DNA of 64,000 bases from Podarcis raffonei (lineage: Eukaryota > Chordata > Lepidosauria > Squamata > Lacertidae), in contig NC_070604.1 of NCBI RefSeq assembly GCF_027172205.1, forward strand, positions 5,285,501 through 5,349,500, read 5' to 3'. Position numbers and translations under genes: made by a program. The notes under the pieces are model-generated. The model ran no database searches, had not been told where the DNA came from, and saw only the letters and a program-made list of their open reading frames with translations. Below are positions 53,983-64,000 of the stretch, one piece after another; within the stretch, counting starts at the first letter, position 1; every line of letters begins with the position of its first letter.

Positions 53983-56900
53983 AATAAATAATAAATAATA
54001 AATATTGTTCTTTTAAAGCCTATAAATCTCATCTCCCCTTTGTGTGTTGCAGAACCTTCTCTTATCTTTCCCAATAAATAGTCATAGGACCAAGTTGCAA
54101 TTTATAACTGGTAATTTGAACAAGATGTCTGGTGTCCAATCATGTTTGACTCTGCCTCCATTTTTAAGGATGCAAAAGTGCCGGTGCAAACCTTGCCTAG
54201 GCGAACATCCTCCTTCAGCCTATCTTTCTAGATTTGAGAGGTGCCATTAAAGGTATAATCACATTCATCCTTATAACTGACTATTCTGTTCTGGTTTTCT
54301 GAGCATTCCTAGGAAATATTTGTGCTGCTGCAACTGAATAACAATAATAAGTTAATAATAATTTATTATTTATACCCCGTCCATCTGTCTGGGTATCCCC
54401 GGCCACTGTGGGCAGCTCCCAACAGATTAAAAACACGATAAAGCATCAAACATTGAAAACTTCCCTAAAAAGGACTGCCTTCAGGTGTGTCTTCTAAAAG
54501 TCAGATAGTAGTTTATTTCCTTGACATCTGATGGGAGGGTGTTCCACAGGGCAGGTGCCACTACCGAGAACACCCTCTGTATTTTCCCCTGTAACCTCAT
54601 TTCTCGCAGTGAGGGAACTGCCAGAAGTCCCTCGGCCCTGGACCTTGAATGATGGGGGTGGAGACATTCCTTTAGGTATACTGGGCTGAGGACGTTTAGC
54701 GCTTTACAGGTCAGCACCAACACTTTGAATTGTGCTCAGAAACGTACTGGGAAGCCAATCTAGGTCTTTCAGGACTGGTGTTATATGGTCTCACAGTCAC
54801 CAGTCTAGCTGCTACATTCTGGATCAGTTGCAGTTTCTGGGTCACCTTCAAAAGTAGCCCCACGTACAGCGTGTTGCAGTAGTCAAAGCGGGAGATAACC
54901 AGAGCATGCACCACTCTGGTGAGACAGTCTGCCGGCAGGTAGCGTCTCAGCCTGCGTGCCAGATGGAGCTGGTAGATAGCTGCCCTGGACAGATTTAAAA
55001 GAGAAGTAGAGCAGGTTATCATCCACATACTGATGAACACCCAGCCCAAACCCCCTGAAGATCCCTCACAGAGGCTTCATATAGATGTTAAAAAGCATGG
55101 GGGAGAGGACAGAACCCTTTGGTGAGAGGTGAGAGCCCAGGGGTCTGACCACTTATCCCCAAACACCACTTTCTGGACACAGTCCAGGAGGAAGGAGCAA
55201 AACCACTGCATAACAGTGCCCACAGCTCCCAACCCCTTTAGACGGTCCAGAAGGATGTTATGGTCAATGGTATCAAAAGCTGCTGAGAGATCCAGCAGAA
55301 CTAGAAAACAGCTTTCACCTTTGTCCCTAGCCTGCTGGAGATCATTAACCAGCGTGACCAAGGCAGTTTCAGTCCCATGGTGAGGCCTGAATCCCGATTG
55401 GAAGGGATCCAAATGGTCCACATCCTCCAGGCGTGCTTGGAGCTGTTCAGCAACCACCTTGCCCAAGAATGGAAGATTTGAGACTGAGTGATAGTTGGCC
55501 ATATTGGCTGGGTCGAAATATTTATTTTTTAATAAGCAGTTTTATAACCAGCATTTTCAGTGGGTTTGGGAAGGCTCCTTAACAGAGGGAAGCATTCACC
55601 ACCCCACAGAGCTTTTATGAGCCAGGGTGGGCAAGGATGAAGGAGACAGGTGGTCAGTTTCACTCATCCAAGCAGCCTCAGAGGTAACACATTGGAATTC
55701 CAGAAATCCAGCAATCTCCCGCCCCGGGCCTGCTCCCACGGTGGAGTCTAATGAACTGGATGAAAGGGCTGAGCTGCTGTATCATGAGTCCAGCAACTGT
55801 TGCTGCTACAGCTATTAGTAGCAAATGTCTTGAAGAGCATTGAGGCATAGACAATGCTCTTTTAATTTGGATTATGTTTTGCATGGTGATTTGCAAAGAT
55901 ACAAAAAGGGAATTCATTCCACAAAATTACTATTCTTAAATGATATGTTTTCAGCTCGGTCCAAGGCACAATGACATAGAAGTAATTTCTACCAACTTCT
56001 ATAGTAGTTTGGATTTTGTATTTGATATCCTGCTTTATCATTACCCTAAGGAGTTTCAAAGAGGCTCACAATCTCCTTTCCCCTCCTTCCCCACAACAAA
56101 CACTCTGTGAGGTGAGTAAGGCTGAGAGACTTCAGAGAAGTATGACTAGCCCAATAGTAGTTATTGGGGGGGAAACTGATACTAGTCTAACGGTCAAACT
56201 TTGCTACTAGATTCTGTGGAATGGCCTTTTCTCTTAGGTAAATGTGCAAGCTAATGCAGTCTTGGTTCTGTCAGAGATGATTTACATTAATATATTCTTT
56301 GGGCATACCAGAACTCTCTTTCTCACTTTTTCTTCTGGTGAATTCCAGTTGTCAAAGCAATATGGCCCTGTCTTCAGCATCCAAATGGGACCCCAGAAAA
56401 CTGTGGTGTTGGCAGGATATGAGACACTAAAGGAGGCTCTGGTTAATCAGGCGGACGCATTTGCAGACAGGCCCATCGTTCCAATGTTTCAAGAGTTTGG
56501 ACAAGGCTTTGGTGAGGCACTTCCCTTTCTATTGGAACTGGTAATGCCTGCAAACACACACTGCTCCCACCAGGTGAACACAATCTGTTCCCAAGAAATG
56601 GTTTGTAAGATGAGCTTTGCAAAGCAAGTCATCGAAATCCATTGTTTCCTGTGAGGGAAATCCTTGTGACTTTTTCAACCAACCTCAGTGCCTTTGACAT
56701 TGACAGAGTATCTGCAGGCATTAGGCTGAGAATGTGTGACAAAAAGTGTCACCTGTGGATTTCTGAAGATCAAGCTAAAATGTTAAAAAGAGTAGACCAG
56801 GCCAGCCTTTTTGATCTTGACTTTCAGTGGATAAGTGGCTCAGTGGGGCTCTGTTGAAGAAACAAAAATGGAGACCAGTTAAAGCAAACCTTTCCCATTC

Positions 56901-59900
56901 CCGCTTTCTTCCCAACAGTCATATTGTAGAGCTGGGGGGGAATGGGACAGGAGAATGTAATAGTTGTCACATTTGAATTGTGAATGATTGTCACATGGAA
57001 AAGTAATGCCACACAACAAGGGGAAACTGACCATTTTCTGGCCCAGCCTATACAGAGAGGAAAAATGAAGGAGGAATACAAATAACAAGCTGAGTTCTGC
57101 TTTGACGCCTGACATGTACAAACCACCCTCTACTCTACCCTACACGTTGTAATGGAAAATATTGATCAATGTGTTCTCAGGTCATGGTCTGATGACACAT
57201 CTGCCAGCTACTTTGTCAAAGCTCAGAAGTCTGAGTCTGAATGGGAGAACAGCTGGGATCCATTGTCAGTTCCATGGAAGAAATGCAGAACATAATTTAT
57301 TGATTCAATGGCCATGCAAACATGAAACCTTTCTTCCTGTCTCTTCAGGTTTAACTCTGTCTAATGGTGAAAACTGGAAAGTAATGCGGCGGTTTGCTTT
57401 AAGCACATTGCGGGACTATGGAATGGGAAAGAAGACCATAGAGGACAGAATTCTCGAGGAATGCAGTGTCCTGATAAAGAAATTTGAATCTTACGAAGGT
57501 GGGTTGCTGTTTTCCTCTGGTGCATAGCTACACAACCGTTGTTTAAAGGTGCCAAGGCTATTATGTTACATATTCCTAACTTCCAGAAGCACGGCTCCCA
57601 GGGTTCCTAACTATTGTTCTGTTCCTGTAATGTGCAGATTGTACTGCAATAACTCCTGTGACTCCCAAGAAGGTCTTAGCCCAGCTATGGCCACATCCAG
57701 CAGCATTAGTATCAGTTTATTTTATAAATGAGGTCTACTCATAGGTAAGCTGCCAGTAGGATTTAAGGCAACATGAACAGACTTAAAAACAATGCCCTTT
57801 CCATACTTTGAATTTCTGTGGGGATGTTCAGGGAGGCAGGAGGGGATATATTGTTTAATTATATCCTCCCTAACTTGCGTTAGCAAGTTCTATATCTTAG
57901 CAGAGTTTAAACGCATAGCGGTTTGCTTGTTGCAGGCTCATCTGAGCTTCTCTATATAAGATTCCTGGTAAGATCCCTTCTTTTCCCTCTTAAAAAGAAT
58001 AGACATGACAATCTTATTAAAGTCAATATAAAAGTAGTTTACTCACATTCATTCAGTTCATGGATGGATGGATCCCTCAAGGCAGACTTAGGTTACAAAA
58101 GTATATATACATGTGGAACTATCCCATAAGGGAGTTAGACCCAAGTGACTGCAGACAGGCAGTCACTTCTACTAACACGTAGAAAAATGGAGGAGGAGGA
58201 GGAGGAGAGGAAGAAGAAGAAGAAGAAGAAGAAGAAGAAGAAGAGAAGGAGGTGTGCTCCCCTAACCCAGATTAGGCCACACCCGCATCTAGTCACATGC
58301 AGAGGACGTTTGTCCCAGCTCAGGAGGAAACACAAAGTTTTCTCCTGGCTGGTAGAAAGTATCCACTAGCATGTCCATTCTAGGAACGTTGTACTCGACT
58401 CCTGTGTGTTTTACATCCCACATTTTAAAAAGAATATTTTTGTTTAACTGTCATATTTATGTATAGGAAACCCATTTGAGACCACCACAATTATGAATGC
58501 AGCTGCTTCCAATATAATAGTGTCCATACTACTAGACAAGCGATTTGATTATGAAGATCCCACATACATAAGACTTCTGAAGTTGGTCAATGAAAATACC
58601 CGGCTCTTCGGAAGCTCTTCAGTCACGGTAATCTATTCTTTTCCAATAAAACAAACAGTTGATTGTAATGACATTGTATGCAAAGTGGGCAGGGCAACCT
58701 GTTTATTGTATATTGTTCAGGGTTCACTACAAAACACAGAATGATATCTTGAGAAACCAGGTGGTGATTCAAAATATTTAGAAACCTCACATGGCACAGT
58801 CACCCAGTAAATATAATAAAGTCTCTTTTGCACACACGCTTTCTGGCCTCACTGCCATCGGGACTCCAAGGACAAGGAAGAACAAGTGATAGTTGGTTCC
58901 ATGATGGCTCAGAAGGGGCCTCCAAGGGCAGATCTCCCTCTCTGAAGGCGAACCTCCAGAGGAGACCCTTCATAGCCTATTATTCTGGGGTTGCACATAA
59001 ATTACACTTTCCTGACGTAGCCCACCCCCCATTCCAAATGCCATTCAATAGCTTTGTTTGTATTTGGGCAACCATACTTTGAGAGACACAGTTGAGAGAA
59101 CTGTACTGAGCTTTCCTAATGTTTCTTTCTTTTTTCACATTTTTATCCTTTCAGCTGTATAACATGTTTCCTGCTCTTGGTTTTCTTTTGGGGGTTCGTA
59201 AGACTGTCATTCAAAACAGAGATGAGGTTTTTGCCTTCATAAATGCCACCTTCATAAAACACCTCAGAGATCTGGATGAAAATGACCAGAGGAGCTTTAT
59301 TGACTCATTTCTTATCCGACAGCAAGAGGTAATGGAGTCTTATAAGTTGGCCCAGAATAAACGTTGACATTTTCAATTCATTTTTTAAGGGCATATTCGC
59401 AAGTGAATGCATAAGTTGTAGTCAGGAAGTCTCACTTCAGAAGGGACCAACCTGGCATACTTCCTCCCCTTTCCCAATAGTCAACCATTGTTAATGTCTT
59501 ACAGAAGTTGCCTCTGCAGGGGCAAAGGTTGCATGCTCAACAGCATTTCTGGGGTAAATCCCTGATCAAGAAAACATGACAGTTGGGGTGTATGAGTTTT
59601 CAGGGGTGGAATTATGGCAGATAGACCATTGGCTTATGAGAGGTAATGGTTGCCTGACTCCCTTTTGATACAAGGGGGATGGGAAAATGCCTCGTGTGCT
59701 CAGAATAAGGCGTTCTTCACACTGGAGGAGATAGGAAACTTTGTGGGTGGAGAGGCATCTCGGAGCAAGGAAAAAACATTGGCCCATGCACTGTGCTTGT
59801 TGTTGTTGGTGGTGGTGGTGTTTAGTCGTTTAGTCGTGTCCGACTCTCTGTGACCCCCTGGACCAGAGCACGCCAGGCACTCCTGTCTTCCACTGCCTCC

Positions 59901-61417
59901 AGCAGTTTGGTCAGACTCATGTTTGTAGCTTCGAGAACACTGTCCAACCATCTCGTCCTCTGTCATCCCCTTCTCCTTGTGCCCTCACTCTTTCCCAAAT
60001 CAGGGTCTTTTCCAGGGAGTCTTCTCATGATGCAGCCAAAGTATTGGAGCCTCAGCTTCACTATCTGTCCTTCTAGTGAGCACTCAGGGCTGATTTCCTT
60101 CAGAATGGAGAGCTTTGATCTTCTTGCAGTCCATGGGACTCTCAAGAGTCTCCTCCAGCACCATAATTCAAAAGCATCAATTCTTCGGCCATCAGCCTTC
60201 TTTATGGTCCAGCTCTCACTTCCATACATCACTAATGGTGATAGCTTTAACTATACAGTGGTACCTTGGGTTACAGACGCTTCAGGTTTCAGACGCTCAG
60301 GTTACAGACTCTGCCTACCCAGAAATAGTACCTCAGGTTAAGAACTATTGGTGTTACTCTTCCTGTTGGAAAGTGTGGCAGAAGTGAGTTGCAATCTCCA
60401 AAATATGGAGGGCACCACATTGTCTATCTCAGTTTAATGAAACATTTCCAGATGACTATGTGGTATTTCAGTGTTATTTTTCCATTTTAGACTATGAGTA
60501 AATACATTAAAGATGTTCAACTGAGAACCATATATGTCAGCAGAAAACAACACTTTATGTTAACCTTGATTTCAGATCTCCACAAGTGTTCGCCAGAAAT
60601 ACTGCCTTCCATGTATGCAGTCATATAATACTCTTGCAGGTTAAGCACTGGCTGAGCAGTTAAGCACCACGATTAGCATCAGAGAAGAAGGAGCTGGATT
60701 GCCAAGCCTCCCCAACCTCCTCTCTTAGCTGGTAGATGGAGGGCAACAGCTGTGTCTATGGAGAAACTAGATGTTTTGGAGTGTTGATGCTGAGACCCTC
60801 CATCTTAGAGAGAGAGAGAGAGAGTTTTGGATTTGATATCCCGCCTTTCACTCCCTTTAAGGAGTCTCAAAGCGGCTAACATTCTCCTTTCCCTTCCTCC
60901 CCCACAACAAACACTCTGTGAGGTGAGTGGGGCTGAGAGACTTCAAAGAAGTGTGACTAGCCCAAGGTCACCCAGCAGCTGCATGTGGAGAAGCGGAGAC
61001 GCGAACCAGGTTCCCCAGATTACAAGACTACCGCTCTTAACCACTACACCACACTGGCTCTCAGGCTCGGGATGTATACATGTGTAAATAAACCCTATAT
61101 TGTCATGATGGCATAGTCTGGAAGACCTGGAATCTCTCACTACTTAGCGATTGTGTTGATGTGCAATGATACTGTCATTTCATTGGGTCCTGTCGGGTTT
61201 TCATTTCTATCTTTGCGCTTGAAATTTTCTCACTCCATTCGTTTTAACCAGTTCATACTCTTTGCAACCCAGGAGGAGAAGAACAAGACGAATGCATATT
61301 TCCACAACGAAAACTTAAAAACTGTTGTGGCCGACTTATTTGGTGCTGGCACGGAGGCAACTTCTACCACACTGCGCTGGGGACTGTTACTAATGATGAA
61401 ATATCCTGAAATTCAGA
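53677..61417 (+). CDS. CYP2K-like: Cytochrome P450 2K-like gene E, exons 1-6 (right end off window)
   Basis: Exons 53677-53859, 56349-56511, 57349-57498, 58467-58627, 59155-59328 and 61273-61417 are open with GT-AG introns. Exons 7-9 should lie beyond 64000, since intron 6 is 3-6 kb in the other copies. Anchor, [12 protein letters not shown] and WKVMR are normal. Two things differ in exon 6: it is one codon shorter ([10 protein letters not shown]), and the I-helix reads [12 protein letters not shown], so the residue at the conserved oxygen-activating Thr position (Thr307 in B) is Ala306. Other marks are [11 protein letters not shown] in the site 1 region, GVRKTV in exon 5 and ENTRLF in exon 4. 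It may be a P450 with altered oxygen chemistry or an early step of decay; without exons 7-9 I cannot say. Confidence 0.88.
53928..53999. repeat. (AAT)n/(AAAT)n microsatellite, intron 1 of gene E
   Basis: About 15 AAT units followed by AAAT units, at the same position after exon 1 as in the other copies. Confidence 0.95.
54350..55830 (-). mobile_element. CR1-type LINE, intron 1 of gene E
   Basis: Reverse-strand RT pieces include [20 protein letters not shown] and [20 protein letters not shown]. Shared ancestral insertion, decayed. Confidence 0.8.
56010..56151 (-). mobile_element. Squam1-like SINE 3' fragment, intron 1 of gene E
   Basis: Reverse copy of the 3' half (TTTGATATCCTGCTTTATCA, CAACAAACACTCTGTGAGGT). 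The tRNA head is missing. Confidence 0.6.
57908..58325. mobile_element. Unrecognised insertion of about 420 bp in intron 3 of gene E
   Basis: Gene B reads from TTAGCAGAGT almost directly into AAACAGAGGAAACAGGAAG, while gene E has about 420 bp between. It contains a purine simple repeat. Neither end is recognised. Confidence 0.4.
58190..58252. repeat. (GGA)n/(GAA)n purine tract
   Basis: GAG, GGA and GAA units about 60 bp long. The tract makes a Lys/Glu-rich open frame that is not a gene. Confidence 0.9.
59795..60250 (-). mobile_element. BovB (RTE) LINE 3' end, intron 5 of gene E
   Basis: Reverse-strand translation (about 59963-60232) reads [20 protein letters not shown] and [20 protein letters not shown], the typical BovB ORF2 C-terminus. 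The 3' end is at the left (GTTTAGTCGTTTAGTCGTGT). Strongly 5'-truncated. BovB is a known horizontally transferred LINE of squamates and ruminants. Confidence 0.88.
60256..60346. mobile_element. Half of a Tc1/mariner-like MITE
   Basis: Left half only (TA, then CAGTGGTACCTTGGGTTACA), abutting the BovB piece. Same family as 35462. Confidence 0.65.
60810..60827. repeat. (AG)n tract
   Basis: Short AG repeat at the 3' tail of the reverse SINE that follows. Confidence 0.8.
60828..61062 (-). mobile_element. Squam1-like SINE, intron 5 of gene E
   Basis: Nearly full-length reverse copy, ending in CTTAACCACTACACCACACT, the reverse of the tRNA-like head seen at 40270. Confidence 0.75.
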
Positions 61418-61491
61418 GTGAGTGCTTTTCATTGGCTTGGCACCCATTAATCTGAGATATCTTAAGTCCAGTTATATGTAACTATTAGAAA

Positions 61492-61513
61492 GTGTGTGTG
61501 TGTGTGTGTGTGT
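61492..61513. repeat. (GT)n microsatellite, intron 6 of gene E
   Basis: About 11 GT units after exon 6. Gene B has a CA tract at the paralogous place. Confidence 0.9.
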
Positions 61514-61519
61514 CACAAC

Positions 61520-64000
61520 AATTATTCAATCCTAAATTTAACATTTCAATCTGGACACCCTTCTCCCTTTCTGTGGTTTTTACATTTCATTTCATCTTCC
61601 TACATCATTTAGATATATATTTCCATATATATCCCATATGTATATCGAAACAGAAGGTTTTTACATTAATCCTCCCAATGTCTTAGTATGTTTACAGTTT
61701 GTTTGTAAATACTCTATAAACCATTTCCATTCCTTTCATTCCTTTTTAGGTAGTTCCGATTCCAAACTTCCCAAAAGAAAAGCTAATGGTTTTTTAAACA
61801 TCTTAAACATCTTTTTCAGTTCATTATATATCATTTCCCAGTAAGCTTTAACTTTATTAGTAGAGCACCACATATGAAAAAGTCTACCTTTGTCTTTACA
61901 TTTCCAGCACATATTCAATTTGGGTTTATACATTTTAGCCAATCTATTAGGTGTTAGGTCCCATCTATATGGGACGCGGGTGGTGCTGTAGGTTAAACCA
62001 CAGAGCCTAGGGCTTGCCGATCAGAAAGTCGGCGGTTCGAATCCCTGCAACGGGGTAAACTCCCATTGTTCGGTCCCTGCTCCTGCCAACCTAGCAGTTT
62101 GAAAGCACATCAAATTGCAAGTAGATAAATAGGTACCGCTCCGGCGGGAAGGTAAACGGCGTTTCCGTGCGCTGCTCTGGTTTGCCAGAAGCGGCTTAGT
62201 CATGCTGGCCACATGACCCAGAAGCTGTACATCGGCTCCGTCAGCCAATAAAGCAAGATGAGTGCCACAACCCCAGAGTCGGTCACGACTGGACCTAATG
62301 GTCAGGGGTCCCTTTACCTTTATCTTTACCATCTATATAATATTTTCATATAGTTTTCTCTTAAACTATAAAATGCTCCAAATTTTATATCCACCTTTGA
62401 TAAACTTTCCCATACATCCGTTTTTATATTATTAACAATATCTATTGCCCAGTTTATCCTTGAAGATTTCACTTGTTCATCCTTTGTCTCCCATTCCAAT
62501 AACATCTTATACATTTTAGATATCACTTTAACATTACAGTTTAATAGGTCTCTTTCCAGTTGTGATGCTTGTTCCCCAACCCCACCACTTCATATCCTTT
62601 TTAAATACTTCATTCAAATGATGATATTGTAACCATGTTGTTAACTTCTCTGATAAAACCTTAAATTATTTTACTTTAAATTCTCCAAAGGTGAAAGTCA
62701 TAGTGGTGGTTTGGTCTCCAACAGGTTTCTGTTTTTAGTGTTTCTGTTTTAAATATTTAAAACACTTTCCCACTCTATTTCTTGGTTTGTTATCATTGAA
62801 TATTGCATTTGCAACATCTTGACATCCTGTTTCACTATCTCTTTTCAAGGGAAATTCATTAATTGTTTCCCTTTCCCTTTTATTTCCTGTAAAATTTCTT
62901 GTTTTTTTCTGCTCTCTTATATTTGTTTGGTATGCGCTTTGCTATGTAAAAAAAAACCACCCCTACATTACCACTTTACTCACACCCCATAGCACCTTTA
63001 AATCTATCTCTTGGTTTAAATTAATTTCAAAATAATCCTTTAATTTTTTTGCCCCCTTTTCTAATATTTCTTGATTTAATAAATTTTATAATTTACTAAT
63101 TTTTCATTTAGTCTCCATCTCATCGGGAAACTTGTCTCTGTTCTTAATTCCACTGTTATAGAGTTGTAGTCTTGTAAAGTTCTTGATTTCTGCCCTCTTT
63201 ACCTTAGTATAAAAATCTTTAGAAGTCCATACAGGGTTTTTTCCAGCTTGCAGAATAATTCGCAGTCGAATAAAATGTACTGTGGGTGTTTTTCTCTCCA
63301 AATGTCAATTAAACTTAAATTGTCAGTCATCCTAAAAAAGGCATTCAGTAGCTTGCCTTCTTTTGTTTCATTTTTTCTTATACTTATACTCCTGTCCCAA
63401 TCTAGGGAGGCTACACCATTCATATCACCCATCAAAATCACCTTTTCATTCAAATGTTCAAATAATATTTCTTCTAGCCCCTAATGAAAATCTGGTGTAT
63501 TTTCCCATTATCAATATTCTTCCTTGTTCATCTTTGAATAATTGTTTTGGGTCCAAATCTGGTTTTATACACATTACAACTCCTCTCTTTTTTGTTATAT
63601 CAGAAGGTACAAAGTTCTTTCCCAACCTTTTATTTAAGTTTTATTTATCCAAGTTTAACTTCTTTAAAACATGTTCAATTTTATTCCCTTTAGTCTTATT
63701 ATTTAGCCTATTTACATTCCAAGTTAGAATTTTCAAAGCCATCTTGTTCCATATTTATTTCTCTTTCACCTCCACCTCTGTTGAATCTTCCTCTTCCTGT
63801 CCAGCTTTCTGTCCAAATGCTCTTTCTCCAACTAACTTTTCCCCATATTTTCTCCAAAATTTGTCTTGCCTTTATATGTAAAAGATACCACCTCAAGATA
63901 TTCCCAGCAGTGATATTTCAATAATCATCCTGGATGAATTTCTCTCCATCAGTATATCAGGTTATTGGCTAAAATGTTTGTTTGTCCTGTTTTAAAATAC
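61520..64000 (-). mobile_element. L1 LINE, intron 6 of gene E, continues past window
   Basis: Reverse-strand ORF2 C-terminus ([17 protein letters not shown] near 61736-61942), endonuclease ([16 protein letters not shown] near 63199-63453) and ORF1 end near 63708-63896. RT is largely missing. Interrupted by a SINE. Confidence 0.75.
61971..62329 (+). mobile_element. Sauria-type SINE, intron 6 of gene E
   Basis: Starts GGGACGCGGGTGGTGCTGTA and ends CCTTTACCTTTATCTTTA. CCATCTATA flanks both sides. Gene B has the target unoccupied (TACCATCTATGTAAC, about 13409). Confidence 0.88.

Noticed and set aside
58145-58369. Lys/Glu-rich open frame
   Set aside because: Product of a GGA/GAA simple repeat.

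Overview
This window looks like nuclear DNA of a squamate reptile, most likely a lizard. It carries many Sauria-type tRNA-derived SINEs ending in ACCTTT repeats, BovB/RTE LINE pieces, squamate-style CR1 and L1 fragments, a Ngaro/DIRS-type element, hAT and Tc1/mariner-like MITEs and solo LTRs. Genes are split by GT-AG introns. The species cannot be fixed from the sequence alone; a lacertid-like lizard is a guess.

The only host genes I can support are a head-to-tail array of five cytochrome P450 family 2 genes, all on the + strand. Their protein sequences are closest to the CYP2K (2K/2W) branch from memory of the family. Gene A is the 3' end only (end of exon 7 to stop, 1-1108). Genes B (4652-17845), C (22403-38675) and D (41335-52153) are complete nine-exon genes encoding 497, 499 and 497 residues. 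Gene E (53677-61417) shows exons 1-6 and runs off the right edge. Every visible exon is open and every visible junction is GT-AG. The P450 landmarks are present: N-terminal membrane anchor, PPGP hinge, WxxxR, I-helix AGxE(T)T, ExxR and FSAGRRxCxG. One exception stands out: in gene E the conserved I-helix threonine is alanine.

The array grew by tandem duplication of a unit of about 12-19 kb that already held a reverse-strand CR1 in intron 1 and a reverse-strand L1 in intron 6. Intergenic stretches are duplicated too and include a promoter-like module that exists in more than one copy. Later insertions (SINEs, MITEs, solo LTRs, an ORF1-only L1 relative, a Ngaro element, other LINE pieces) are mostly private to one copy, so the paralogous copies act as empty-site controls. 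Several insertions can be dated relative to the duplications, and target-site duplications can be read directly.

Different markers group the genes differently. A and B share a MITE in the 3' flank; C and D share an intron 3 deletion; B and C are almost identical through intron 4 and exon 5; D and E share residues in exons 2, 3 and 5. This points to gene conversion or unequal crossing-over. Amino-acid differences cluster where CYP2 substrate-recognition sites lie. I found no tRNA or rRNA gene, no CRISPR array and no unrelated host gene.
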